This document shows positions 50,864 through 59,314 of a stretch of 64,000 bases of DNA, piece after piece. The stretch is from Aureococcus anophagefferens (lineage: Eukaryota > Sar > Pelagophyceae > Pelagomonadales > Pelagomonadaceae). Made by a program: the position numbers and the translations under genes. The notes under the pieces were generated by a model. That model saw only the letters and a list, made by a program, of their open reading frames with translations, was not told where the DNA came from and searched no databases. How positions within the stretch are numbered: position 1 is the stretch's first letter; the number at the start of each line of letters is the position of its first letter. The stretch lies in the NCBI RefSeq assembly GCF_000186865.1, contig NW_008705579.1, positions 1 through 64,000 of the forward strand. Reading direction: 5' to 3'.

Positions 50864-53800
50864 TTACGCGCCGTCCGCGAAGCGCGCGATCATGGAGCGG
50901 ATCGTGTGGGCCGGGACGACCTCGTGGCTGACGATGCGCTCGTTGGTCACGGGCGACGTCGACTTGCGCGCGAGCCAGGCCGCGATCGCGGCGCGCTCGT
51001 ACGTGTGGCCGTCCGCGGCGATGACGGGGTCCCGCATGAGCTCGAGGGTCAGCGGGCAGAGGAACTCCTCGGGCGCGCCGTTGGAGCGCCGCACGGCCTC
51101 CCGCTTCTGGCCCTTGCGCAGGAGCGTGCCCTTCTTGAGGCCCATGAGGACGAAGCCCGTGAGGTTCTTGACGCGCGCCAGGTCCGCGGACTGCAGGGCC
51201 AGCGCGACGAGGGTCTGGTCCTCGGGAGCGAGCCCGGCGAGCGTCGCGACGACCTCGGACGTGAGCGCGAGCTCGTCGGCGACGTCCCGCAGCTCGGGCG
51301 CGAGGGCCGCGAGCTCGCGCGCCGACGCCGCGAGCGACGCGCGCCGCTCGACGGCGTCGAGGACGAACGCGGCCCGGTCCCTGGCGTCGCCGAGGTTACT
51401 CGGCGCGGCGCGCAGGAAGCGCGCGCACCGGTCGGCGTCCGCCACGGCGTAGCGCTCGAGCGCCGCGCGGCAGCCGTCGTCGAGGCCCTCGGCGCTCGCG
51501 AACGCGGCGACGCGGCGCTTGAGCTCGGCCTTCGAGGGCGACGCCTTCGGTGGCGGCGCGACCGCGGCCGTGCGGCTGACCGCGGCGCCGGCCGGGAGGC
51601 ACGGGCGGCTCACCTCGGTGCCGGCCGGCGTCCGCGCGAGCTGGACGCCGGGGAGCCGCGACATCAAAGCGAACATCTTCATGCCGCCGAGGTCGAGCGG
51701 CCGGCCGAACGCTCGGCCGTAGAGCCGCGGCAGGTCGCCGCAGAGCAGCGCGCCGGACGGCGCCGCGTCGCAGAGCGCGAGCACGTCCGCGGCGAGCGCG
51801 CGCAGCTTCGCGTCGGAGGCGGGCGCGGGCGCGGGCGCGCGCTCGCGGGCGGCGGCCGCGGGCGCGCGCGCGCGGGACGCGTGCTCGCGGCTCACGCGGG
51901 CGTCGAAGGTGCCCTCGAAGCGCACGCCCGGGAGGCGGGACAGCACGGTCTTGGCGCCGCCGCGGGCCTTCAGGTCCAGGAGCTTGCCGAACTTCTCCTT
52001 GTAGTGCTGCGGCAGGTTCGCGCAAAGGATCGTGCCCGAAGGTGACTCGTCGACGAGCTCGAGCACCTCGTCGGCCAGCTCCGCGCCGGCGTCGGCGCGG
52101 CCGGCCTCGAGGCGCCGCCGCGCGAGCGCGTCGGTCTCGTCGGAGAGCCGCCGCTCCCGCTCCCCCAGGCGCCGCTCCATCTCCAGGAGCCGCCGCTCGG
52201 GCCCGTCGACGGGCGGCCGCTCCGCCTTGGCGACCGACTTGACGACCGACGGCCGCCCCGACTTGTTGACCGTGATCTTGTTGCTGCTGCGCGAGAAATA
52301 CTCGCCATTCAAGGTGTCGCAGGCCGCCTCGGCGCCCGCCAACGTCTCGAAGACGACGGTGGCCGTGCGGCCGCGGCGCTGGCCGACGAGGTGCCCGAGC
52401 TCAACGGACGCGATCGCGCCACAGCCCGCCATCCAGGACCGGACCGCGGCCTCCCCCGCTTTGATATCGGGCAGGCCCCGGACGAAGACCGTGCGGCCCA
52501 GCGCGTCGTCGCCGCCCGCCGGCGGCGCGGCGCGCCGCTCCGACTTGAGCTTCTCCCGCTTGAGCTGCCGCTTCGACGCGGGCGCGTCGTCGTCACCGCC
52601 CGGCGTCACCGCCGGCGCCGGCTCAGCAAGCATGAAGGACGGGATCGCCTTGGCGACGTCCCAGCGGACGTCGCAGCCGCGGAGCTTCGAGCCCTCGCAG
52701 GCCTCGAGCGCCGCCCGCATCGTCGCGCCGTCGTCGAACTCGACGTAGGCGAGCTGGAGGGCGCGCTGGACGTAGAGGCCGACGAGCCCGGCGCCGTGGC
52801 CCGCGCGGCCGAGCAGGCTGCGGATGTCGCCCTCGAGCTCCGCGTCCGACGTCGGGCCCGTGCCCTCGTCCCAGCGCAGGCCGCCGAGGAACATGGTGCG
52901 CAGGCGCCGCGTTTTGCAGTCCGCCGGCTCCGCGCGCGGCCGCCGTTCGCCGGGCGTCGCCGGCGGCGACGCCTCGCTCAAGACCTGGCTGCGGAGGATG
53001 CACGCGCTCGGGTCGCCGACCGTCGAAAAGTCCACGGACCGGAGCGCCGACGCGTAGCGGGCCTGCTGCGCCTTGCTGAGATTGCGCAGCATGTCGTAGC
53101 AGGCCTCGGAGAGGCGGAGGCCGTCGACGGCCGCGACGAGGTCCGCGTCGACGGCCGCGTCGCCGACGTCGTCGCGCAGCAGCACGCGCTTCTTCTTCTT
53201 CTGCAAATCGGCGAGGATGAAGGCGTTCGGATCGCTGATGCCGAACATGACGCCCGGATCTGCGAGGCGCTGCGCGGCGCGGCCCTGATGGTTGCCGCTG
53301 AGGTGCTTCTTGAGCGCCGCGACGGCGTCCGGCGCGAGCGCGAGCTTGACGGCGACGGCTCGCAGCGCGGGCGCGAGGCCCTCGAGTTCGCGCTCGCTCG
53401 CCGGCGCCGGCTCCGGGCGCGCGGGCGGCTTCCCGAGGAGACCGGCGAGGAGCCGATCCGCGCATATGAGCGTGCTTTTCGTCGGGTTCTTCTTGAGATC
53501 CGTAACGATAAACGAATTCGGGTCCGTGACGCCGGACATGACGTCCCGGTCCGCGAGGCGCTGCGTGGCGCGGCGCTGGTTGCTCAGCTTCAGTTTCGCG
53601 AGCTGTTTCACGGTCGCGGGCGTGAGCGCGAGCTTGCTCGCGACGGCTCGCAGCCCCTGGTGCGCGAGGGCCTCGAGGTCGCGCGCCGACGCTCGGACAC
53701 CGCGGACCTCCGTCGCCGGCGCGCGCGCCGCGTCGAAGGCCGCGGCGGCGGCGGCGCGGAGCTTTGCCTTGGCCTCCCGCGCGGTCTCCGGGCTCGGCGT

Positions 53801-54220
53801 AAACTCGCGCGCGCCGACGTTCGCGCCGGGGGAGGGCTTCGCCGCGGAAGCGGCCTCGGCCGCCGCGGGCCGCTCGCGCGCGGCCGCCGGGGGCATCGAC
53901 TCGTGCACGTCGGTGATGGGGATAGCACTCATACTGCCCTCGATCTCCGCCTCGTAGAGGACCGCCAGGTGCCCCCCGTCGCGCGCGAGGAGAGACTCCG
54001 TCGCGGAGAAGATGGTAGGGGCGCGCGCCGCGTCCCGCGTCTCGACCGCGAGGCGCCGCGCCGAAGGCGCCACCGTCGCGGTCGCCGCCGCCGCCGCCGC
54101 GATCATGGCCGCCGCGGGAGACTCCCGCGCGGCCGGGGGCGTCCACTCGACGCTCCCGTCGGCGATCGCCTCGCTTAAAACCGCCAGATGGCCCCCCTCG
54201 CAGCGCAGGAAGGACGCCAT
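50864..54220 (-). CDS. Double-RRM, double-LOTUS, U-box protein (putative RNA-binding ubiquitin ligase)
   Basis: 1118 residues in one open frame. N-terminal part has VEWTPPAA and GANVGAREFTPSP (PAM2-like). It is followed by two copies of a helical module like the hnRNP Q acidic domain (QRRATQRLADRDVMSGVTDP; GRAAQRLADPGVMFGISDP). Two RRMs come next (TMFLGGLRWDEG...LQLAYVEFDD; RTVFVRGLPDIKAG...RTATVVFE), then a coiled coil (RRLLEMERRLGERERRLSDE). Two LOTUS domains follow (LADEVLELVDESPSGTILC; LAADVLALCDAAPSGALLC), another helical module (TLVALALQSADLARVKNLTG) and a U-box (EEFLCPLTLELMRDPVIAAD). Paralogue of the two genes downstream; same order and strand, 108 bp apart. Confidence 0.9.
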   Translation of the reverse strand: MASFLRCEGGHLAVLSEAIADGSVEWTPPAARESPAAAMIAAAAAATATVAPSARRLAVETRDAARAPTIFSATESLLARDGGHLAVLYEAEIEGSMSAIPITDVHESMPPAAARERPAAAEAASAAKPSPGANVGAREFTPSPETAREAKAKLRAAAAAAFDAARAPATEVRGVRASARDLEALAHQGLRAVASKLALTPATVKQLAKLKLSNQRRATQRLADRDVMSGVTDPNSFIVTDLKKNPTKSTLICADRLLAGLLGKPPARPEPAPASERELEGLAPALRAVAVKLALAPDAVAALKKHLSGNHQGRAAQRLADPGVMFGISDPNAFILADLQKKKKRVLLRDDVGDAAVDADLVAAVDGLRLSEACYDMLRNLSKAQQARYASALRSVDFSTVGDPSACILRSQVLSEASPPATPGERRPRAEPADCKTRRLRTMFLGGLRWDEGTGPTSDAELEGDIRSLLGRAGHGAGLVGLYVQRALQLAYVEFDDGATMRAALEACEGSKLRGCDVRWDVAKAIPSFMLAEPAPAVTPGGDDDAPASKRQLKREKLKSERRAAPPAGGDDALGRTVFVRGLPDIKAGEAAVRSWMAGCGAIASVELGHLVGQRRGRTATVVFETLAGAEAACDTLNGEYFSRSSNKITVNKSGRPSVVKSVAKAERPPVDGPERRLLEMERRLGERERRLSDETDALARRRLEAGRADAGAELADEVLELVDESPSGTILCANLPQHYKEKFGKLLDLKARGGAKTVLSRLPGVRFEGTFDARVSREHASRARAPAAAARERAPAPAPASDAKLRALAADVLALCDAAPSGALLCGDLPRLYGRAFGRPLDLGGMKMFALMSRLPGVQLARTPAGTEVSRPCLPAGAAVSRTAAVAPPPKASPSKAELKRRVAAFASAEGLDDGCRAALERYAVADADRCARFLRAAPSNLGDARDRAAFVLDAVERRASLAASARELAALAPELRDVADELALTSEVVATLAGLAPEDQTLVALALQSADLARVKNLTGFVLMGLKKGTLLRKGQKREAVRRSNGAPEEFLCPLTLELMRDPVIAADGHTYERAAIAAWLARKSTSPVTNERIVSHEVVPAHTIRSMIARFADGA

Positions 54221-54369
54221 GGACGACGATGAGTTGAGTACGACGGCGAGCTCTTACACGGAGATTAGGGCTCGGGCAGGCGACTTGGCGCGTGCGACGC
54301 GCGACGTCTTGTCGATTTTGCGAGCGACCCGATACGCGCTTGCGCGGAGGCATTCCTTGTGGCGAAAAT
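54221..54369. promoter_or_regulatory. Divergent intergenic region between LOTUS gene and TraB gene
   Basis: 149 bp between two divergent ATG codons, less GC-rich than the coding flanks (gattttgcgagc, attccttgtggcgaaaatatg). Presumed shared promoter; no defined motif seen. Confidence 0.4.
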
Positions 54370-55761
54370 ATGGGAGTTGCAAAGCGGCACGCGCTGGCCG
54401 CCGCGATAACCGTTTGCTGCGCCAACGCGCTCACGCCCGCCGTCGGCAGCGTCTCCAGCGCTACGCGCACGCTCACGGTCATCGGCACGGTGCACACGCC
54501 GTCGGCGGTCCAGCGCGCGGAGGTGCGCGCCGTCATCGATGCAGCGCAACCCGACGCGGTGGTCGTCGAGCTCGACGCCGAAAGGCTCGAGACGCTCTGG
54601 GACCGGAGCCGCGACGCGACGCCGGCCTACGGCGCGGAGCTCGCCGAGGCCGTGCGGTCCGCGCGCGCGCGCGGTTCGCTCGTCGTCCTCGGCGACGCGA
54701 TCAAGCCCGTGCGCGCCGTCGTCGAGGCCGCGCCCTTCCTGGATTTGGAGCGCATCGCGCGCGGCGCCCGGCTCCTCGCCGGCGCGACCGCCGCGCCGCC
54801 GGGCGTCGCGAGGGAGCGCCTCGACGTCGCCGCCGCGCTCGCGAGCGACCCGCGCAAGGCCGCGCCGCTCGCGCTCAGCGTGCTGCTCGCGGTCGTCGGC
54901 GCGGCGGTGGCCGCGGCGCCCGCGGAGACCCTCCCGGGCCCGGCGGCGGCGCTGCTGGACGCGCTCGCGGCCGTCGCGGTCGTCTTCTCGCTGAGGGTGG
55001 CGGACGTGCTCCTGCTCGCGCGCGACGACGTGCTGTCGGAGAACGCGCTCCGCGCGTTGGAGATGGGCGCCGCGGTGAAGACGGGCGCCCTCGAGCGCTT
55101 CACCTTCGACTTCTCGCGGCGGCCGGCGGACCTGCCCGCGGGGCTCCCGGACGGCGATTTGGAGCCGTTCTTGACGCTGCGGAGCCCGCTGCGCGCCGGC
55201 GAGCGGCGGCGCGTGAACCTCTTCGAGCCGCGCTGGCTGGCCATGCTCGACGCCATCGACGTGCAAGCGGGAACCGAATTCAATACGGTCCACGCGGTGA
55301 ACCGCTGCTACGTCGCCGAGGACGGCCGCGTGTCCGCGGACGTCGTCGTGGACCCGCGCGCGTGCCGCGTCGCGACGGTGGAGCGCGTCGAGGAGGGGAA
55401 GCGGCCCGTGTCGGGGGACCGGCGCCTCGCCGTCTGGCTCGTCGGCGGCGAGGCCCGGGAGGCGCGGGATCTCCGCGCGGCGCCGGGCGGCCGCGGCTAC
55501 CTCGTGGGCACCACCGCGGCGGCGCCCCTCGCCGAGGCCGCGCGGCCCCGCGACGCGTCGGCGCCCGTCCACGTCGTCGCCGTCGTGGGCCTCGTGCACG
55601 CGAACCCGATCCTCGCGCGCTGCGCGGCGCGGGGCCTGCGGTCCGCGAGCGAGCGCGGCGAGCTCGACGGCGAAGTCATGCGCGCGATCCGGGAGCGGGA
55701 GCGGGCCGCGCGGCTCGTCGACCTCCCCTGGTCCGACTACGACCGGGAGCAGGGCGGCTAA
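54370..55761 (+). CDS. TraB/PrgY-family protein with LON-like insert
   Basis: Start chosen at 54370 (MGVAKRHALAAAITVCCANALTPAVG, signal or transit peptide); an in-frame ATG-like start at 54292 adds a Cys/Arg-rich leader of no clear type. TLTVIGTVHTPSAVQRAEVRAVI and DAVVVELDAERLETLW are the N-terminal TraB signature (GTVH, ELD). GSLVVLGDAIKPVRAVVEA follows, then two hydrophobic segments (LALSVLLAVVGAAVAAA, LLDALAAVAVVFSL). A middle part with VNLFEPRWLAMLDAID resembles the LON substrate-binding domain opening. The end, VHVVAVVGLVHANPILARCAARG, is the closing TraB motif. TraB proteins include organelle-membrane proteins and possible proteases; plastid location is inferred. Confidence 0.75.
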   Translation: MGVAKRHALAAAITVCCANALTPAVGSVSSATRTLTVIGTVHTPSAVQRAEVRAVIDAAQPDAVVVELDAERLETLWDRSRDATPAYGAELAEAVRSARARGSLVVLGDAIKPVRAVVEAAPFLDLERIARGARLLAGATAAPPGVARERLDVAAALASDPRKAAPLALSVLLAVVGAAVAAAPAETLPGPAAALLDALAAVAVVFSLRVADVLLLARDDVLSENALRALEMGAAVKTGALERFTFDFSRRPADLPAGLPDGDLEPFLTLRSPLRAGERRRVNLFEPRWLAMLDAIDVQAGTEFNTVHAVNRCYVAEDGRVSADVVVDPRACRVATVERVEEGKRPVSGDRRLAVWLVGGEAREARDLRAAPGGRGYLVGTTAAAPLAEAARPRDASAPVHVVAVVGLVHANPILARCAARGLRSASERGELDGEVMRAIRERERAARLVDLPWSDYDREQGG

Positions 55762-55767
55762 TCTTCT

Positions 55768-56742
55768 TTACAACACGATGGTCGCGGCGTACAGCGCGGC
55801 GAGCGCCGCCGCGGGGATCCACGGCTGGCCCAGGCAGACGTGCGTGTAGGCCGCGCACGCCGACGCGGCCACCAGGACCGCGCTCCCCGCGCGCGACGCG
55901 ACGGCGTTGCCGCCGCGCATCGCGAGGACCGCCGCGGCCTCGACGAGGCCGACGAGGCCGAAGAAGCGCAGCCCGATCGGCGCGCCGAGCAGCGCCGACC
56001 ACACCTTGACGTAGTCGTCGAAGGGCGCCCCCGGCGGCGGCTTGACGCCGAGCACCAGCAGCGATTTGAACAGCGCCGGGAAGAAGAGGAGCGAGCCGAC
56101 GTTCACGAGCCGCCGCTTCGTTTTTTCGCGCCGGGTCGCGGGCGCCGCGACGACGGCGGGGACCTTGTCCGGCCGCACGTGCACGAAGAGGCCGCCGCGG
56201 TTGCCCCGGCTCACGCGCATCGCGTCGCTGATGTACGTCACGTCCAGCCACCCCTCGCCCTTGAGCGGCAACGGCACGCGGAGCGGCCGCCAGCCGAAGC
56301 GGCGGCCGCAGGCGAGCTCGACGCACGCGGCGCAGATCGTCGACCCGAGGCGCCGCGGCGCGGCGTCCGTCGGCGCCGTCCACGCGACGTCCGCGACGAC
56401 CCTGGAGCGGCGCCCCGTGGTGACGACGTTCCGGAAGACCTCGCGGCCCTTGTCGTCCGTGACGAAATTCGAGTACTGCGGCAGCTTCGTCGCCTCGAAG
56501 GCCTTCTGCGACGTCGTCGCCTCCTTGGTGGAGAACTGGGCGACGAGCTGCCAGTCGCCCCGCAGCAGCGACGTGTCCAGCGCGCCCGTCTCCTCGGCCT
56601 CGACGTCGACGACGAGCGCTTCCACGGCGTCGCGCTTGAGGCCCGTCGGCGCGACGACGGCGTCGAAGAGGCGCGTCGCCGGCGCGGTGAGGGCGGCGCA
56701 CCGCTGCTGCGCGCAGAATGCCAGAGTGATGAGCGAACGCAT
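55768..56742 (-). CDS. PAP/fibrillin-like domain fused to DoxX-like membrane domain, plastid
   Basis: Start taken at 56742 (MRSLITLAFCAQQRCAALTAP, targeting sequence); an upstream in-frame ATG exists at 56778. Residues ~20-200 follow the plastid lipid-associated (fibrillin) pattern: LLRGDWQLVAQFSTKEATTS, then YISDAMRVSRGNRGGLFVHVR, the strongest signature. The C-terminal ~120 residues hold four hydrophobic segments (VGSLLFFPALFKSLLVLGV, GAPIGLRFFGLVGLVEAAAVLAM, AGSAVLVAASACAAYTHVCLG, PAAALAALYAATIVL) in a DoxX-like arrangement. The fusion would anchor a lipid-binding domain to a plastid membrane. It overlaps nothing and converges on TraB with 6 bp between stops. Confidence 0.75.
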   Translation of the reverse strand: MRSLITLAFCAQQRCAALTAPATRLFDAVVAPTGLKRDAVEALVVDVEAEETGALDTSLLRGDWQLVAQFSTKEATTSQKAFEATKLPQYSNFVTDDKGREVFRNVVTTGRRSRVVADVAWTAPTDAAPRRLGSTICAACVELACGRRFGWRPLRVPLPLKGEGWLDVTYISDAMRVSRGNRGGLFVHVRPDKVPAVVAAPATRREKTKRRLVNVGSLLFFPALFKSLLVLGVKPPPGAPFDDYVKVWSALLGAPIGLRFFGLVGLVEAAAVLAMRGGNAVASRAGSAVLVAASACAAYTHVCLGQPWIPAAALAALYAATIVL

Positions 56743-56905
56743 TGTGCGCGTGCAACGCTGGCGCATGAGCTTGCGCAAGGCGTGTCTGGGCTAAAGCTGA
56801 AGTCAACGAGTAGGAATTCCTAGCCAATTCTCTTGTCACACCCTGTCACGCCCCGGCCTAGTCCGGGCAGCGCGCAGAACCGTCCCGCCGCCCCGCGCGA
56901 TAGCA

Positions 56906-57256
56906 ATGCCCCCGAAGAAGCGCAAGGCGGCCGCAGCCGATACGCCACAGGCAGCGCGCGATGTCTTCGTTCTCCACGCTGAAAGTGAGTATGACCACCA
57001 TGTTCATGTCCAAGTCCTCGGATGCTTTGGTGATTGGCTCGACCTCAAATCCACGGTGTTGGAGACGATGGAGCAAGATGCCGTCGCGCTGTTCGAAAAC
57101 TTCGAAGATTGTGACGAGATCGAAAAGTCCATCGACCACGATAGTCTAGAGGAGGAGTGGGACTACGACCATGGTTTGGAGGTGGCGTCTATTTCGAGCG
57201 ACGATGGCAGCGACGTATGTTTCAGACTCGTGGTCCACCGCACTTCGCTGCAGTAA
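56906..57256 (+). CDS. Small acidic protein with basic N-terminus
   Basis: 116 residues. MPPKKRKAAAADTPQAARDV carries a nuclear-localisation-like KKRK. The rest is acidic with aromatic spacing (CFGDWLDLKSTVLETMEQDA, FENFEDCDEIEKSID, EEEWDYDHGLEVASISSDDGS). Codon use is less GC-rich than in its neighbours. No family recognised. The upstream gap to the PAP gene (163 bp) is divergent. Confidence 0.6.
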   Translation: MPPKKRKAAAADTPQAARDVFVLHAESEYDHHVHVQVLGCFGDWLDLKSTVLETMEQDAVALFENFEDCDEIEKSIDHDSLEEEWDYDHGLEVASISSDDGSDVCFRLVVHRTSLQ

Positions 57257-57409
57257 AGGGCGCTCCAGGAGGAGGTTACGATGGCGCGCTGGTCAGAGGC
57301 GCCTTAGCGTCGGCGATGAACTCCAACCGCGTCCGCGCGTGGCCAGGCTGCCCCGGCACCGCGCGCGGCCGGGCTGCCCCGGCGGCGACGTCGGCCGCAT
57401 AATTTTATT

Positions 57410-59101
57410 CTACCGCCCCCCGTTGACGCGCTTGAGCTCCCAGGAGGTCGCGGCCGCGACGGCGACGTCGCCGAAGGCCGCGTGGGCCGCCGTCGACGAG
57501 TTGACGACCTTGCGGTACCCGAAGCCGTTCGTGAGGTTGTTCGCCGTGAACTCGACGAGGCCCAGGTCCACGTAGATGTGGAGCGAGAGCGCCGCGCCGT
57601 CGGCCAGGGCGATCTTCCGGCCGTTGAGCTCGCAGCGCTTCGGGTCGAAGTAGATCTGGAGCGTCTCGTCGTCCGTCACCAGCAGCGAGCCCGCGCCCGG
57701 GTCGCGCATCTTCGGCGCGGCGCCCGAGCCGAAGAGCTCGACGCCGAAGGGCGTGCCGGCGCCGCAGCCCGTGGGCGCGAAGTCGACGCGGAGCTCGAGG
57801 AAGAGGCCCGAGGCCAACGCGGACGCCGACCCGGTCGCCGCGCCGGACGCGCGGAGCGCGACGAGCTCCGGGGGAAACGCGAAGCGCGGGCCGCCGTCGG
57901 GCGCCGCGAAGACGTCGCGCGGCAAGGAGACGACGGACCCCGTGTGGAGGTAGTCGATGGACGCGTTGAGCTGGGGCAGGTGCACGTTCGGCCAGCCGAC
58001 CGTGCCAAAATACAGCCGGCGGCTGCCCGCGTCGAGCGCGTTGTTGGGACCGACGCCGCCCGTCTTCCAAATCGATAACGACTCGTGCGTCGTCGTCCCC
58101 TGGAGGTAGGCCTGGCTCGACGCGTTGAACCGCGGGCCGCCGGCCGCGGTCGCGACGTAGTCGCCGACGTAGATCTCCTCGTCCAACGACGCGAAGACGG
58201 TCGCGTTCGAGCCCGGGACGCGGAACACGTCGGGGCACGAGTACATGGGCGCGTTGGTCTGGGAGTAGAAGAAGACGTCGGCGGGCGTGACGTCGCGCAC
58301 GAGCGTCCACTCGCCGGCCATGTCGTAGTCGTTCGTGTACAGGAGCGCGACGCCCGCGTGCGCCGCGATCTTCGTCTGGTTCGGCACGGCGCCGCCGGAG
58401 CCGACGACGAGGAACCAGCATTGCCCGCCGCCGCCGACGCAGCCGTCGAGCCAGGGCTGCGTCGGGTCGCGGAACCCCTGATAGTCGACGATGCCCGGGA
58501 AGGGCGAATACGCCTTCGAGGCGGCGCCGCCGGGGCAGGAGTCCGGGCAGGTCTCGCGGCAGTAGTGGCAGGTCGGGTTGTCGATGCGCATGTTCGATTC
58601 GTCGCAGCGCTTCGTCCACGTCTCCAGGCTTAGATCGTCGGCCTCCGCGAAGCAAACGTTCCCGTCGAAGGTGCCGTTTTTTAGCATGGACGTGGTGTTC
58701 GCCGTCGCGTAGACCATCCAGACGCTCCCGTTCGGGTGCTGGAAGATGGCGCCCGTGTCGATGATGGCGTCGTCGAAGGGCTCGTCGGGCTCCACGGCGA
58801 CGGCGTGCTCCGTCCAGGCGACGAGGTCCGTCGACGAGAAGTGGCACCAGGCGAGCGCCAGATTGATCTTCCGGCCCTCGAGGCCGCAGTCGACGAAGAT
58901 GTGCCAGGTGATCGCGCCGTCGGCGTCGACGATGCCGATGGGGGCCGAGATGTCCTGCGACGCCGCGCTAGAAGGGTAAAAGTGGTACCGCGGCGTCGTT
59001 TCCTCCTCCGTGCGCAGCGCCGACTCCGCCTCCGTGCGTAGCGCCGTCTCTGCCGTGCCGAGGCCGGACGCGACCGCCGCGAGCACGAGGGCGAGGCGCA
59101 T
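57410..59101 (-). CDS. GH32-family-like secreted protein, probably catalytically altered
   Basis: 563 residues from ATG 59101 (MRLALVLAAVASGLGTAETA, signal peptide). The GH32 five-bladed propeller pattern is clear: WHIFVDCGLEGRKINLALAW, FSSTDLVAWTEHAVAVEPDE, IIDTGAIFQHPNGSVWMVY, YQGFRDPTQPW (the RDP motif, intact), and the C-terminal sandwich (LFLELRVDFAP, DDETLQIYFDPKRCELNG, LHIYVDLGLVEFTANN). The two other catalytic positions are changed: the WMNDPNG region reads DISAPIG (nucleophile Asp to Ala) and the ECPD region reads SCPD (acid/base Glu to Ser). It may bind fructan-like sugars without cleaving them. Several N-glycosylation sites. Confidence 0.85.
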   Translation of the reverse strand: MRLALVLAAVASGLGTAETALRTEAESALRTEEETTPRYHFYPSSAASQDISAPIGIVDADGAITWHIFVDCGLEGRKINLALAWCHFSSTDLVAWTEHAVAVEPDEPFDDAIIDTGAIFQHPNGSVWMVYATANTTSMLKNGTFDGNVCFAEADDLSLETWTKRCDESNMRIDNPTCHYCRETCPDSCPGGAASKAYSPFPGIVDYQGFRDPTQPWLDGCVGGGGQCWFLVVGSGGAVPNQTKIAAHAGVALLYTNDYDMAGEWTLVRDVTPADVFFYSQTNAPMYSCPDVFRVPGSNATVFASLDEEIYVGDYVATAAGGPRFNASSQAYLQGTTTHESLSIWKTGGVGPNNALDAGSRRLYFGTVGWPNVHLPQLNASIDYLHTGSVVSLPRDVFAAPDGGPRFAFPPELVALRASGAATGSASALASGLFLELRVDFAPTGCGAGTPFGVELFGSGAAPKMRDPGAGSLLVTDDETLQIYFDPKRCELNGRKIALADGAALSLHIYVDLGLVEFTANNLTNGFGYRKVVNSSTAAHAAFGDVAVAAATSWELKRVNGGR

Positions 59102-59314
59102 GCCGCGGGGGCAGCCCATGCCAGAAGCCCTCACTTCACCACTTCTTCACCGCGGCAGCACCGACTCGGACAAATCTAAATCGACTCATCTCTCAGCGCC
59201 GCTTCCTTGCGCTCTCGCAAGCGTGTGGGCTGCGGTCGGAGAGGGTCGCCTTTTCTGCCCCGCCCCCGGGTCCCCGGGTCCGCAGGCCGCCGCCCCGCCG
59301 CGGCGCCGACGTCC

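Noticed and set aside
54012..56009. 665-codon plus-strand ORF overlapping the third LOTUS gene and the TraB gene
   Set aside because: Arg/Ala-rich, out of frame with the TraB motifs; shadow of two real genes.
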